Source: Pogostemon cablin (Eukaryota; Streptophyta; Magnoliopsida; Lamiales; Lamiaceae). Taken from it: a DNA stretch of 64,000 nucleotides. The position numbers and the translations under genes were made by a program. The notes below the pieces were generated by a model. The model did no database searches. It had not been told where the DNA came from and was given only the letters and a program-made list of their open reading frames with translations. The stretch lies in the NCBI GenBank assembly GCA_023678885.1, contig CM042979.1, positions 26,588,981 through 26,652,980 on the forward strand, in the 5' to 3' direction. Below, in pieces: positions 45,430 through 57,857 of the stretch. Each line of letters opens with the position of its first letter. The first letter of the stretch is position 1.

Positions 45430-46068
45430 CCACCATACCTAAAACCCTAATCATATGGGTGAAACATACCATAAATCATATGAGTGAAATTACAATTATA
45501 CCTTTAGAATTAACCCTAAACTTTAAAGGTAAACTTTAAAGGTAAAATATACCTCAAACCACAAGGTGAAATTACAAATATATCCTAAACTCTAAACCAT
45601 AGGGATAAAATATATTGTAAACCATGAGTGAAACTATAAAATCTAAAGGTAAAATATACCCTTATTAACCGCAAGAGTGAAATTAAAATTATACCCTAAA
45701 TTCTACTCCCTCTGTTCCCTTTAAAGATGGTCTTTTAATCCATTTTGGGCGTTCCACCCAAAGAGTCCCATTTCATTTTTTACACACATGGGACCCACAC
45801 ACACCCACTGAAACAATTAAAATATAGGGTCCACACTCCCACTGATACAACTACACACTACAAATTAAATAATAATACTCCTTAATCCATGTGCTAAAAA
45901 ACAAAAGACCCCCTTAGTGAAGCACAGATGAAGTAAATCATAAGGTGAAATATGCCCTAAACCACATGGATGAAATTATAATTATACCTTGAGAATTAAC
46001 ATTAAACTCTAAGAATGAATAATTAATCTAAGGTAAAATATGTCATAAACCACTAAAGTAAAGTATTT
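45430..46068. repeat. Degenerate tandem-like repeat (GGTAAAATATACC..GGTGAAATTACAA..CCTAAACTCTAAA)
   Basis: The three phrases recur about eight times with variable spacing, interrupted by a Stowaway-like MITE at 45706-45933. The same family in reverse orientation is seen at 9600-9790 and in part at 13200-13350. No coding potential. Confidence 0.6.
45706..45933. mobile_element. Stowaway-like MITE, decayed ends
   Basis: CTCCCTCTGTTCC at the left, GCACAGATGAAG followed by TA at the right. The interior closely follows 12681-12906. Confidence 0.75.
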
Positions 46069-46313
46069 ATTTCTTCCCGCAGATGTTGTTACAATTTACT
46101 AAAAAAGGCATCCCATAAATAATATTACATTTCTTTTTGTGGTAGATGGGACCCACACAAAATATTTAAATATCTCTATATGACCCACAACATTAAACTA
46201 ATACAACTATACACTATACACTAAAATATTATTTTTCTTAATAGATTAAAATATAATGTTCCTTAATCTCTGTGCAAACATTAAACATAACGACAAAAAC
46301 GGAACGGAGTGAG
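46069..46313. mobile_element. Stowaway-like MITE, decayed left end
   Basis: TTTCTTCCCGCAGATGTTG at the left; CGGAACGGAGTGAG followed by TA at the right; internal GACCCACA and CACTAAAATATTATT of the family. Confidence 0.7.
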
Positions 46314-46382
46314 TATACTCTAAATCACAAAATAAAATTACATTTATATTTTTAGAATTAAATAATAATAATAATAATGCAG

Positions 46383-46492
46383 CTGCTGATGTTGGAGAAA
46401 GGAATTGAGAGGGAAGAGATTGAGGATGCAATCAGAAAATTGTTGTGGAGTGAAGATGGGGATGAAATCAAGCAAAGAGCTTTGTACATGTT
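46383..46492 (+). pseudogene. UGT-5 pseudogene, left fragment (C-terminal region)
   Basis: TTGGAGAAAGGAATTGAGAG and onward matches UGT-2 37851-37955 (LEKGIERGEIED... region). It breaks off at the copia insertion point; the sequence continues at 57858 with TTTGAAATACAAGGTTGATC. The first part of the gene is missing: an AAT run directly precedes it. Confidence 0.9.
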
Positions 46493-47314
46493 GTTGGAAT
46501 TGGTTAAGTATAGAAGTGGGTCAAGCCCACGTTTGACCAATATTCTTGTAATTTTTCGTTTGTCGAAAATAAAAACAGATTGCATATTCAGAAACTATGT
46601 TTCGAGTAGATGAATTTAGTGTATAAGTTTGCTCAAATCCAATTTTGGGTGAATGAGTAATTAATACATGAAGTTGGCAATTTAATTACAAGAAAAGTGA
46701 AGAGTAAATGTTGAAGTGGGAAGTTGTCCCGCATAGAAAAATTATGGAAGAATTGAACTCCTTATTATTACCTACATACATTATTGAGTTAAATAAAATG
46801 TGTGGACCACATGGCGCAACCAACCAAGCCACTAGCCGCATCCATGCTCGCACATAGTCGCACTTGTTTGGACTCGAACTAGGGTCTGATGGGCGAGACA
46901 TTGGTGCAGGTGGGGTGGACCGGCTCAGCTAGACCGATCGGATTCTGGTTCGGGATCGAGCCTCATCTGCGGGTCCGCACCGATTCGGATCCGGGTCGAA
47001 CCGGGTCGGTTCTGATCCGCGTGTCCAGTTGTAATTCAAACCAAAGATGTGGAGGGTAAAATTTGGCTCCAAAATTTGAATTCATAAATTCAAATTCAAA
47101 ATTTAAAAATAAAAGGGTGCAATCATGGCCGTCAGCTCTTAATCTTAATCAAGAGGCGATCGGACGGTCCAAAATGATTTGAGACATCTTTTCAAAAGGG
47201 GCATCATGACTCTTCAACTCTTATAAATAGACCCCAAGTTCATTTGCAAAGATCATTACAAAATCAAGTATATTACATTCTAGTTCACTAGTTCTAAAAT
47301 TATCATACCCAACA
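46493..47314 (+). repeat. 5' LTR of the degenerate copia element (822 bp)
   Basis: Matches the 3' LTR piecewise (52876-53182 and 57269-57857). It contains a GC-rich stretch with repeated GGGTCGG/GGATCGG-type words near 46900-47030. Confidence 0.92.
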
Positions 47315-47459
47315 ATCTTAAGACGAAATAATCGAAAGTCTGAAATCAAGTCTAGCAAAGAGGCAAGAGTAAACTTTGTTGAATCTGGGACAAACAAAAA
47401 CTGGGATAAAAAAAAAGAAAAAGTGGAATGACAAAAAGCAAAAGCCTGCAAAGAAAATT

Positions 47460-50400
47460 AAAGGCAACTGCTACAACTGTGACATGCCCCGACACATGGT
47501 GGAAAACTATCGTCAACCAAAGAAGAAAAACAAAAGCTGAGCTAACCTAGCGGAAGATAAATCAATATTCGCCAACCTGTCCGAACTAAATCTAGCCGTT
47601 GTGGTTTTTGAAGCAAACCTTGTGGATAACCCACAAGAATGTTTTGGGATAGTGGAGCTACAAGACACATCTGCTCGGACAAGGAAATATTCTCTACCTA
47701 CATCCCGATAAGTGGTAAAAAATTATTTATGAAAAATTCTGCAACATTCGAAGTTGTTGGACTAGGCAGAATAGTATTGAAGATGACATCTGGAAAAGAG
47801 CTCCAACTTGTGGATGTGTTGCATGTCCCAGACATTCGCAAAAACTTAGTATCTGGATCATTGCTTAGCAAAGCTGGATTTAGACAAGTGTATGAGTCTG
47901 ACAAATATGTACTATCCAAAAGTGATATGTTTGTAGGAAAAGGCTACCTTGAAAAGGGACTTTTCAAACTAAATGTAATGATTGTATACCGTGATCTTAA
48001 AAATAAAGAAAAAGTTGTTTCTTATTTGGCCGAGAGTTCTAATATATGGCATGATAGATTAGGACATGCAAGTTTAAATTCGCTAAGAAAGTTAGTCAAC
48101 TTAAATTTATTGCCAATAATGGAACTAGATCCATAAAAGAAATGTGAAATTTGTGTTGAAGCAAAAATGAGACAAACACCATTTCACTCAGTGAAAAGAA
48201 GTACTACACCTCTAGAACTAATCCATACTGATATATGTGATTTAAAGTTCATACCAACAAGAGGGGGTAAAATTTATATCATTACATTTATCGATGATTG
48301 CACAAGATATTGTTATGTATATCTTCTAAGAGGGAAAGATGAAGCAATAGATGCATTCATAAACTTTAAGAATGAAGTCGAAAATCAACTTAGCTAAAAA
48401 ATAAAAATAATTCCAAGTGATAGAGGTGGAGAATATGTAGCACCATTTGAAGAATTTTGTCTGCAAAATGACATTATTCATTAAACTACAGCACCATACT
48501 CACCACAAACTAATGGCTTTGCCGAACGCAAAAATAGAACTCTTAAAGAGATGATGAATGCTATGTTAATTAGCTCGGGCCTACCCTATAACATGTGGGG
48601 GGAAGTTGTGCTTTCAGCAAACCACATTCTTAATAAACTACTACACAAGAAAAGAGATAAAACTCCACATGAATTATGAAAAGGAAGGAAACATCATAAA
48701 ATTACCTCAAAGTGTGGGGGTTGATCGGTGTCGTTTTCACCTAAATTTTAGTGTCTTTTATTATATATTTTTGTGTGTTTTTATTCATTTTGTATATCAT
48801 TTGGTGGTGTTATATGAAGATATGGAGATGTGTGCTTTGAAATGATAAATGTGTGATTTTCATGATTAAATGTCTTAAATTGTGCTATATTTGTGAATAT
48901 TTAGAGAATTGGTAAATTGGTGTAATTTCATGTAATTTTTAGGTAAAAATAGATTCTAGATATAATAAGAAAGGTGTGGGAAAAAATGGAGCTCAATTCG
49001 GAGTGAAATGAGGAAGAACGAGCCAAAGCAAAATGCTGAAAAATACAAGTCCAATTTATATAATTTTTTTGTATTTTGTGGAGCTCAAAACTAGACTTGT
49101 GTAATATGGTTGGAAAGCCATGGAAAAGAGGATCGCTTGAGCATAAGAATCACTCGAATTGGAGTTCGGATGAGAAAGTTATGCGTGAAACGGTGAGACT
49201 CCGCTGCACGCGATGCACCTACACGACCCGTGTAGGTGCAAAAGACAGTTTTATGATATCCACTTATTTTAGAAGCTTCCATAGGGGTATAAATACATGT
49301 TTTAACCACAAATTATGGGAGAAATCATTTTTGGATCAGTTACACACATTTTACACCATATTTTCGCACACTAACTCCATTCCATCCATCTCTATACCTT
49401 CATCCATCCAATCCACTTGATCTTCTCAAATCCATCCATAAATTCATCCATCCACAAAATCTAAGAAGAGGAATTCATCATTGGTTGAAGATTATAACAT
49501 CATCAAGGAGGAGAAAGTTCACCATCAAAGGGGAGCCAACTTTCCTTTATTTTGTTATTTTCTTCATTATTTGGCTCAATTGGAGCATGTCTTGGATTGT
49601 AATGAATTTAGTATGATTTGTAGTGGCTAGTCCTCATGTGAGGCTAGCAATATGATTGGTTAGGGATTATGTAGATTTTGTATACCACATGTTTGATGAA
49701 ATGATTGTTATGAATATTTTCTATCATGAATGTTTATTCTCATTTTATGTATGATTTGTGTGATTAAATTCCCTATTCATAGTGTTAGGATGACCATTCC
49801 AATATTTTGATTAGTGGTTTAATTGAATCATTGATTGCATGAGGTGACTATATTAGTATGTGGGGAGTTTGGCCATAACTTTCATGTGCTTAGAATCTCA
49901 TGATAGGACATTAATGATAATTACTTGTGAAAGTGTTTGATATGATGAGGGGACCCAAGCCAAGACTCATTTGACCTTAGAAAGGGAACACTAGGAAAAT
50001 GTCTCTGCCTATTAGAGAAAATTCTTCGTGATAATATCTCTATACCGGTATATTAATATTCGTAAGTACCTATAGGAAGAGTGAGGATTGGAGACACTCT
50101 TTGAGTGCCCTTAATATCATAACATGATGACCTTCAATGCATGTGTGTGTGTGAGTCTACGTAAGCCTTATCCATGATGTTTCTTCCCTTACATACTTCT
50201 TAGATTGTTCACCTTCATCCATCATCCATCTCATTTGTACATGTTTTATCTTTTAATTGCTTTCCTAGTTATTAGTTTGTAGTATAATCAACCTCCTCCT
50301 TTATTGATTAGTCATACTAGAGTAAAACATCTTTCAAATACGGCTACCCACTTTTGCCCTTGAGTTCAATATCTTATAAATTTTGCACTTGGTCGCTTAC

Positions 50401-52334
50401 GTTCTACACATGATAGAGTACACTTGCTCTAAATCAATTTAAACCAAAATTGAAACAAAGTTCAGGGGTGTCTAGCAAAAGTTGAGGTACCTAAACCAAA
50501 ACAAGTAAAGCTAGGACCCAAAATAGTTGATTGCATTTTTATTGGCTATGCATACAATAATAGTGCATATCGTTTCTTGGTTCACAAGTTGGAAGTTCCT
50601 GAAATGAATAAGGGAATGACTATTGAATCTAGAAATGCAGTGTTCTTTGAGAACATATTTCCTAAGAAGGAAAAACAAGAAGTGAGGTCGCATAAAAGAA
50701 CTCATGACGCTATAGAAAAAGGTTCACCTCAAAGGGAGGAAGAACCAAGGCGTAGTAAAAGAACCAAGAAGGAAAAGTCCTTTAGTTCTGATTTTATAAG
50801 CTACATGATAAAAAATGAACCTAAGACACTACAAGAAGCATTGTCTAGTCCAGATGCTCCTCTCTGGAAAGAGGCTATCAATAACGAAATTGAATCCATT
50901 ATGCAAAACCATACCTGGGAGGTGGTCAATCTCCCACTGGCAATAAACCTTTAGGCTGTAAATAGATCCTAAAGAAGAAATATAAGTCTGATGGTTCAAT
51001 TGACAAATACGAGGCTCGCTTGGTAGCTAAGGTGTTCAAACAAAAGGAAGGATACAATTTCTTCCATACATATTTACCTGTAACAAGAATTTCATCTATT
51101 AGAGTTCTAATCACAATTGCAGCTTTGCATAACCTTGAGATACATCAAATGGATGTAAAAACAGCTTTCTTAAATGGTGAATTAGAAGAGGAGATATATA
51201 TGGAACAACCTGAAGGGTTTGTTGCCCCTGGCCAAGAAAAGAAAGTGTGTAAGTTAATAAAATCCTTATACGGATTAAAACAAGCACCTAAATAATGGCA
51301 TCAAAAGTTTGATCAAACTATGGTATCAAATGGATTCAAAATCAACGAATGTGATAAATGTGTCTACATAAAAGGCACGCCTTATGAGTATATAATTGTG
51401 TGTCTATACATGACGACATGCTTGTGAATAATAAGAACATGTTGAAAAGAAATTTTGACATGAAGGATATGAGTGAGGCGGATGTCATATTATGGATAAA
51501 AATATCTAGATCACCTGACAGAATTATCTTAACACAATCTCACTACGTAGAGAATGTACTTAAAAAATTCGATGCCTTTGACTTACCCCCAGCTAAAACT
51601 CCTGTGGATGTAAATCTACATCTAGCTAAAAATAAAGGCGAACCCATATCACAATAGAAATATGCAAGAATTATTGGAAGCTTGGTGTACTTAACAAACT
51701 GTACATGTCCGGATATAGCATACTCTGTTCGTAAACTTAGTAGGTTCACAAGTAATCTAAATAAAGAACATTGGACAACATTGACAAGAGTAATTAGATA
51801 TTTGAAACATACTTTGAGTTATGGCATACTGTACACAAGATATTCAGCCGTGGTCAAAGGATTCATGGATGCTAATTGGATAACTAATTTAAAAGACTCT
51901 AAATCCACGAGTGGTTACGTATTTATCATAGGTGGAGGAGCAGTATCATGGAAATCCTTTAAACAAATATGCATAGCTCGATCCACTATGGAGTCGGAGT
52001 TCATTGCATTAGACAAAGATGGTGAAAAAGTCGAATGACTTAGAAACTTCTTAGAGGATATTCCTCGTTGGAGCAAACCAGTGCCTCCTATAATGATACA
52101 TTGCGATAGTACGACAACTATTGGGATCGAGAGCATAAAGCAACATGTACAATGGTAAGTCTTGACACATAAGAAGGAGATATAATACCATTAGGCAATT
52201 GATCTCTAGTGGGATAATTTTCAGCAACTATGTAAAGTCTAAGGAAAATATCACAGATCCACTGACAAAAGGCATAAATAGAGATCTAATGACAAGTACA
52301 GTAATGGGAATGGGTTTAAAATTCACCCACTAAA
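47460..52334 (+). pseudogene. Remnant pol (protease-integrase-RT-RNase H) of the degenerate copia element
   Basis: In order: a knuckle remnant CYNCDMPRH (47472 on; the last Cys is replaced by Tyr), protease WDSGATRHIC (47640 on), and an integrase HDRLGHASL...CEIC region. The core follows with FIDDCTRYCYVY, PSDRGGEY and SPQTNGFAERKNRT, then, after the solo LTR (48722-50464), CLAKVEVPKPKQVKLGPK. RT (HQMDVKTAFLNGELEEEIYM, LYGLKQAP) and RNase H (MDANW, SESTMESEF-like) come last. At least six stops interrupt it. The YVDD motif is destroyed by a small deletion near 51405 (CLYMTTC reading). Confidence 0.9.
48722..50464 (+). mobile_element. Solo LTR B (family 2, probably Ty3/gypsy)
   Basis: A 1743-bp block (TGATCGGTG ... 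AAGTTCA) flanked by GGGGT (48717-48721 and 50465-50469). Removing it restores the copia reading ...KVWGCLAKV. No internal genes. Same family as 53397-55099, which is inverted. Confidence 0.92.
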
Positions 52335-53187
52335 GAACGTTTATAGCGGTAACTTAACTATGATGATTGGAGATCCCGAGAACATGGTTCAATAAGACAA
52401 CTAAGTTATAATATTCCGGAATAACACTTGAAAAATAATTTCAACTTATTCTCAAACAAAGCAAGTGCAAGCCTGCTAAAGTGTGGTAAAAGGTAAACCT
52501 TAAAAGCTTTTAATGATTCCTATACCTTAAAGGTGGAGTATAGCAGGATACTCTTCATAGGAGATCATCTATATAAGTGTGAAGTTTGGCTACTTCAAAT
52601 GAGAAAAACACCTATTAATCCAAGATGGTCCAAGGTCGAATTGGACACAACGTAAAAACGAAGAATATTAGAATTGTTATTGTGTGAGTGTCGTTGTCTT
52701 GGTTTATCCAAAACGCTGACTAATTCAAGACATCATGTTCACTAAGCAGTAAGTAAATCCGATGGTATTCTACAAAGGAAGGTTCAAAGTCGAAAGCAAC
52801 CTATCTTGATGCAATAACAGTTCATCGGAACTTTCGATGGAGTCTACATGCATTAATTATATTCATGTGGGGGATTGTTGGAATTGGTTAAGAATAGAAG
52901 CGGGTCAAGCCCACCTTTGACCAATATTTTTGTAATTTTTCGTTTGTAAGAAATAAAAACAAATTACATATTCGAAAACTACGTTTTGAATAGTAAGTTT
53001 GCTCAAATCCAATTTCGGGTGAATGAGTAATTAATATATGAAGTTGGCAATTTAATTACAAAAAAGAAGAAAAATAAAGAGTAAAGGTTGAAGTGTGAAG
53101 TTGTCCCACATAGAAAAATTATGGAAGAATTGAACTCCTTATTATTACCTTCACACATTATTGTGTTAAATAAAATATGTGGACCAT

Positions 53188-55322
53188 TGTTACGATATCT
53201 CACATCGGTTCCACACACAAGTGTGAAAGGGCATATAAGTGGGGGTCAACCTTTCACCTTCAACCATGATTTTGGGTGAAATTAGGGCTCCCTAGCTGTG
53301 TGTCTAACAATTTGGTCCAACCTGCCAGATCCGGACGGGCCACGGAAAGGGGCTACCCGATATGTGAGCCCATAGGTTGCCATCCCGGGTGTGGACTGTT
53401 TGCTTATTTTTGTAGCACTCACGAGCAAGAATACTCGATCGTTACAGTAGTATATCCCAAGAAAAATTATCAATCCACAAAGGAGTTATGTTCGGACTAG
53501 CAATATACGTGAGCTCATGTTCATGTTGTTTTTGTAAAGATGATCGGGGGTTATGAGATTGATTTACCACTTAAGCAAGTAGCAAGTAAATAAAAATAGC
53601 AAATAAGATAAATTACAAGTGAAGATGAATAACAAGTAAAGAAAATGGGTGCTAAAGTTCAAGTATGGAAAACATGGGATTAGAAACATCCAAGCACACT
53701 CGATTCATATTATCATGCAAAAGGAATTCAACTCAATTGATGTAAACTAAGGGTGATCACGATTGTATCCTAAGCTCCCTTTCGGGTTACAAAGGTTGTT
53801 GATCCATTTTAGACTCCCAAAAGCACTTAAGATCAAAGCCCAACATTAACTCCTTCCATCTAGGTACTAGTTAGATTAAACTCTCCCTTTTTGTGTACTA
53901 AGGCCAACGAATGGATTGGTTTCCCTCATTGAATTCAAATATCCTTTCGGTCAAACCCAAACTCAATGTCTAATCATGCCTTCCTAATACTATAGAGGGT
54001 CGTTTCCGTCTCACTCCAAGCAATACATACATGAGCATCATGATAGCATTTAATTACCATAAATCAATTCATTAATCAACAATCCATTAAATCAATAATC
54101 AATTATGAATAACAAACCATGTCATCACAACATCAAGACAATTAAACTCCATGAATAGAAATCAACATCAATTAAATCAAAAACCAATTTAATCCACATG
54201 ATAATACAAATCTAATATGCTCTTCATGTTCCTAATCCCACTAGAGGGATTAACCTAACATGATAAAGGTAACAAAATACATAAATGATTCATTACAAAT
54301 ACCCATAGTTTCAAATCTAAAGAAATACAAAATGAATGGATTCTTCCCTATCAATTTCTTGAAGAGAATCTTCTATTCTTCTTGATCTCCACCTCTAGCT
54401 CTTGATTTTGAAGTCTTTAGCACCAAAAATAGAAGATATGATGGGTGGATGAAGATGGATGAAGGTGGATGAAGATGATGGTGGAAAATGGAAGAAATGG
54501 TATGTGATATGTGTGTAGAGGATGGGAATTTCGGATCTTTTCTCAATTGTTGAATAAAGGGGTATTTATACCCCTATGAAGGCTTCTAGAAGGATCTGAA
54601 AATTTCAGCAGGATTTTACACGGCACGAGTCGTGCTTTGAAACACGGCCACAAGGTGGCCGTGTTGTGTCTTCTGATGCTGCCACACGGCCTTTCCTTAC
54701 AGGGCCGTGTTACACAACACGGCTCGTGTGCTGCAACACGGCTCGTGTGCTGTAACACGGGCATAGGGTGGTCGTGTTGAATTTTCTGATGTCGGCACAC
54801 GGCCACTTCTTACAGGGCCGTGTTCCGTACACAGCCCGTGTTGGTGCATGCCCCTGTTTTCACATTTTGTTTCGGCTCGTTCTCCTTCGTTTCAACTCCG
54901 AATTTAGATCCACTTTTTCCTATATCTTCCTTATCATATCTAGAACCCAATAAAAAGTAAAAATCATAGGTTTAAGCTCATTCACACATATTTCAATAAA
55001 AACACAAAACACAACCAAATAACACATAAAATACGGATAAAATAATACGAAAACACATATAAAAAGACACTAAAATCTAGGTGAACATAGCTCTAATCAT
55101 GGACTCGAGGGGGATTGCCACCCCGAGTTGTGGGCCTTGGTGAGTGGGTTGCCATCTACAGTGTGACGTCCGTGGACGTTCGGTTCGAAGAAAAATTGAT
55201 TATTATGATATCCCACATCAATTTCTCACACAAGTTTGGAAGGACATATAAGTGGGGGTCAACCCTTCACCTTCAGCCATGGTTTTGGGTGAAGTTAGGG
55301 CTCCCTAACTTTATGCCTAACA
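53188..55322 (+). mobile_element. TRIM (terminal-repeat retrotransposon in miniature), split by solo LTR C
   Basis: Two 122-bp terminal repeats (53188-53309 and 55201-55322) share GATATC.CACATC, CATATAAGTGGGGGTCAACC, TTTTGGGTGAA.TTAGGGCTCC and end CTAACA. Without the solo LTR (53397-55099 plus a 5-bp duplicate) the element is about 430 bp with no coding capacity. The left flank ACCAT is not repeated directly after the right LTR. Confidence 0.8.
53397..55099 (-). mobile_element. Solo LTR C (family 2), inside the TRIM
   Basis: A 1703-bp block bounded by TGGAC (53392-53396 and 55100-55104), in inverse orientation to solo LTR B, which it resembles (TTCACCTA..TTTTAGTGTCTTTT start, GGAGAACGAGCC, and palindromic ACACGG/CCGTGT words at 54610-54850). 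The small frames across it are not genes. Confidence 0.92.
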
Positions 55323-55335
55323 ATCGCCATAAACT

Positions 55336-57264
55336 TAATAGGCGTATTTTGCGCACTCCAACTAAAATCTCCAAGTATAAGGATATCAATTGTAATGGCA
55401 AGTACCCAAGTATAAGGATATCAATTGTAATGGCAAGTACCCAAGTTAAAAATATGCGCACTCCAACTAAAATCCCCAAGTATAAGGATATCAATTGTAA
55501 TGGCAAGTACTCAAGTTAAAAATATCGTTTCCTTTGAAGACAGTTAATTATCTATTTATCTTAAATTACTATTCAACTAGAATTAATGTAACCAATTTCA
55601 AGATTTGAATTTTAATATCTAAAGTGCTGAAACAATAAATAACTTAACTAATATAAACAAAGAAGAATTATTCAAGAGTGAATTAAGAGAGAAATAACAG
55701 CTCTAAGATATTAGGTGTAGTGCAATTGATTTGATTTCCTAGACGTCTTATTGTTCATTCATGTTATGTTAATGGAAATACACCACTAATCCCTATTAAC
55801 CCACCAAATATGATTCGATTTCAAGTTAATTGTGTTATTCAATTTATATCAAAATATGCGTGATTAATCTTGAACCTCCTTCCTAGATACTAATATTGCA
55901 AACTTAAAGAACCTTCGGATGACCAGTTTGACTAACATATATTCTCTGAAAGTACTACTCAATCTTATTCACTTCCTACTTGACTTCTTATTTGCATTGT
56001 TCCATTAAGAAAATCAAGTATCTAGTTTACCAGCCCTTGGAATTATCGTGTTCACGAACAAACTACTATAATCCCTAGCAAATAGACAATATCAATTATG
56101 TATGCACACAAACTAACACAACATACTAAGCATCACGGGCAACATCAATGATATATTGTGAAGACGTTACACACATATAAACAAAGCCTTAATTAATCAA
56201 ATAAACAAGAATATCAATAACATGAATTCACAAGAGTTGTCTAGGTTTCCAATTCAACTACCCTATCCTTCAATCCTTAGAACTGTATACATGGTTTAGC
56301 CCATGAGGTTACACACAACCCTCATGGCTGACAATTTCATATCAAAATCAACAAAGGAAGAAATAAATAGAAGGAACAAAACCCTAGTGTCACGTGGTTT
56401 ACGTCCTCTCTCCGTCTCTCCTATTGGATTGGCTCTCTTAATTGCACTTGAATCTTCTTCCAGGCCGATGAAATGGATTGATGGATGGTGCGTGAATGAT
56501 TTCACGATGTGTTCTGTTGGTGAATGATCGATCTTCTCTCTAGGTGTCTTGATCCCCTTTTATATCTTGGGCACGAATTTTACTCCACTGGACTATTTTC
56601 ACATGTTTTCACGCACTAGAGGGTGAAAATTTCAATTTTTGGCCCAAACTAAAGCAACACGAGTTGGAATTTCTAACTCGAGTTGTCAACATGACTCGAG
56701 TTACCAACACGACTCGTGTTGCCTTGAAATGTAACTCGTGTAAATCTAACACGAGTCGTGCTATCAAACCGTGCACTCGTCTGTCAAGTCGTGTCGTGAT
56801 GCCCTGATTCTGGATTTCCTACGGACCCCAACACGAGTCATGCTACAAGTCGTGTAATGACTTGCTAACTCGTGTTGGCTCTTTGGATATTTTTCGACGA
56901 TACTCTGCCTCACACGACATGCAGCACGGCTTGGAACAGACGCAACACGACTCGTGTTGCACATGATAAGTCTTGTTGCACGTCTATTGCATTCTGACCT
57001 CCTATGGAACTTAACACAACTCGAGTAAGTAAGTCGTGTTGACCCTTGCAACTCGAGTAAGCCCTTTTTTCACTCGTTTCTTACTCGTCTTTGGTTCTGC
57101 TTTATTTTAACCTGTTTTAACCTTCAAAACTCAACAAAACACCTTAGTAGCACCATAATCATGCAAAATACATAAACTACGCAATCCCACACGATTATAT
57201 GGCCTTATTCTAACAAAAATAGTGTATTGTGAGATCGAAAAGACATAAATTTCCACTCTCATCA
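55336..57264 (-). mobile_element. LTR D (family 1), inverse orientation, without matching target duplication
   Basis: On the minus strand it starts TGATGAGAGTGG (57264) and ends near CGCCTATTA (55336), parallel to solo LTR A (TGTTGAGAGTTG ... GCCTATCA). Shared internal words include ACTAAGGTGTTTTGTTGAGT and ACAATTGATATCCTTATACT. Flanking 5-mers AAACT and ACCAC differ. A local 105-bp tandem duplication is present at its left end (55351-55560). Confidence 0.82.
55351..55560. repeat. Nested tandem duplication at the end of LTR D (35-bp and 105-bp periods)
   Basis: CCAAGTATAAGGATATCAAT occurs at 55371, 55406 and 55476, and GCGCACTCCAACTAAAATC at 55351 and 55456. Solo LTR A has this motif once. 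Confidence 0.9.
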
Positions 57265-57857
57265 ACCACATGGTGCAACCAACCAAGCCACTATCCGCAC
57301 CCATGCTTGCACATAGTCACACTTATTTTGGACTCGAACTAGGGTCCGATGGGTGAGACCTTGGTGCAAGTGGGGTGGATTGGCTTGGGTCGGACTGACA
57401 GTCGGATCGGGTCGAGGTCTGGGTCAGGTTGGATTCGGGTCGGTCGTACTGGGCCGGGTCGAACTGAGTTTGAGTTCGGGCCGAGCTGGGTCGGGTCTCA
57501 TTTGGGGTTCCATGCCGATTCAAATCCAGGTCGGACCGAGTTGGGTCTGATCCGCGGGTCCAGTTGTAGTTCAAACCAAAGATGTGAAAGGTAAAATTTG
57601 GCTCCAAATTTGAATTCATAAATTCAAATTCAAAATTAAAAAAATGAAAGGGTGCAATCCTGGCCATCAGATATTAATCTTAATCAAGAGGCGCGATCAG
57701 ACGGTCCAGAATGATTTGGGACATCTTTTCGAAAGGGGCACCATGACTCTTAGTAAAATAGACCACAAGTTCATTTGCAAAGATCATTCCAATCCTGCAT
57801 ACAAAATCAAGCATATTACATTCTAGTCCACTAGTTCTATAATTATCCTACCCAACA

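Larger units (their letters stand above)
46493..57857 (+). mobile_element. Degenerate Ty1/copia element with nested insertions, inside UGT-5
   Basis: The 5' LTR (46493-47314) and 3' LTR (52876-57857, interrupted) start TGTTGGAATTGG and end CCCAACA. The target duplication CATGT (46488-46492 and 57858-57862) is perfect and lies in the UGT pseudogene. Internal pol is degenerate and gag is nearly absent, so this copy cannot move alone. Later insertions: a solo LTR in pol (48722-50464), and in the 3' LTR a TRIM (53188-55322) holding a solo LTR (53397-55099), plus a further LTR (55336-57264). Confidence 0.93.
52876..57857 (+). repeat. 3' LTR of the degenerate copia element, interrupted
   Basis: Homologous to the 5' LTR on both sides of a 4.1-kb compound insertion (53188-57264). 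The preceding ATGTGGGGGAT is the polypurine tract. At the break the 5' LTR reads GTGGACCACATGG, whereas here GTGGACCAT is on the left and ACCACATGG on the right. Confidence 0.9.

Noticed and set aside
54543..54806. Cys-rich minus-strand frame of 87 codons
   Set aside because: It falls in solo LTR C across repeated ACACGG words; no similarity to a known small Cys-rich protein.
57323..57667. 114-codon minus-strand frame with SDP/TRS repeats
   Set aside because: It lies in the copia 3' LTR over the GGGTCGG-type repeat. The same stretch in the 5' LTR (46900-47030) does not conserve the frame.
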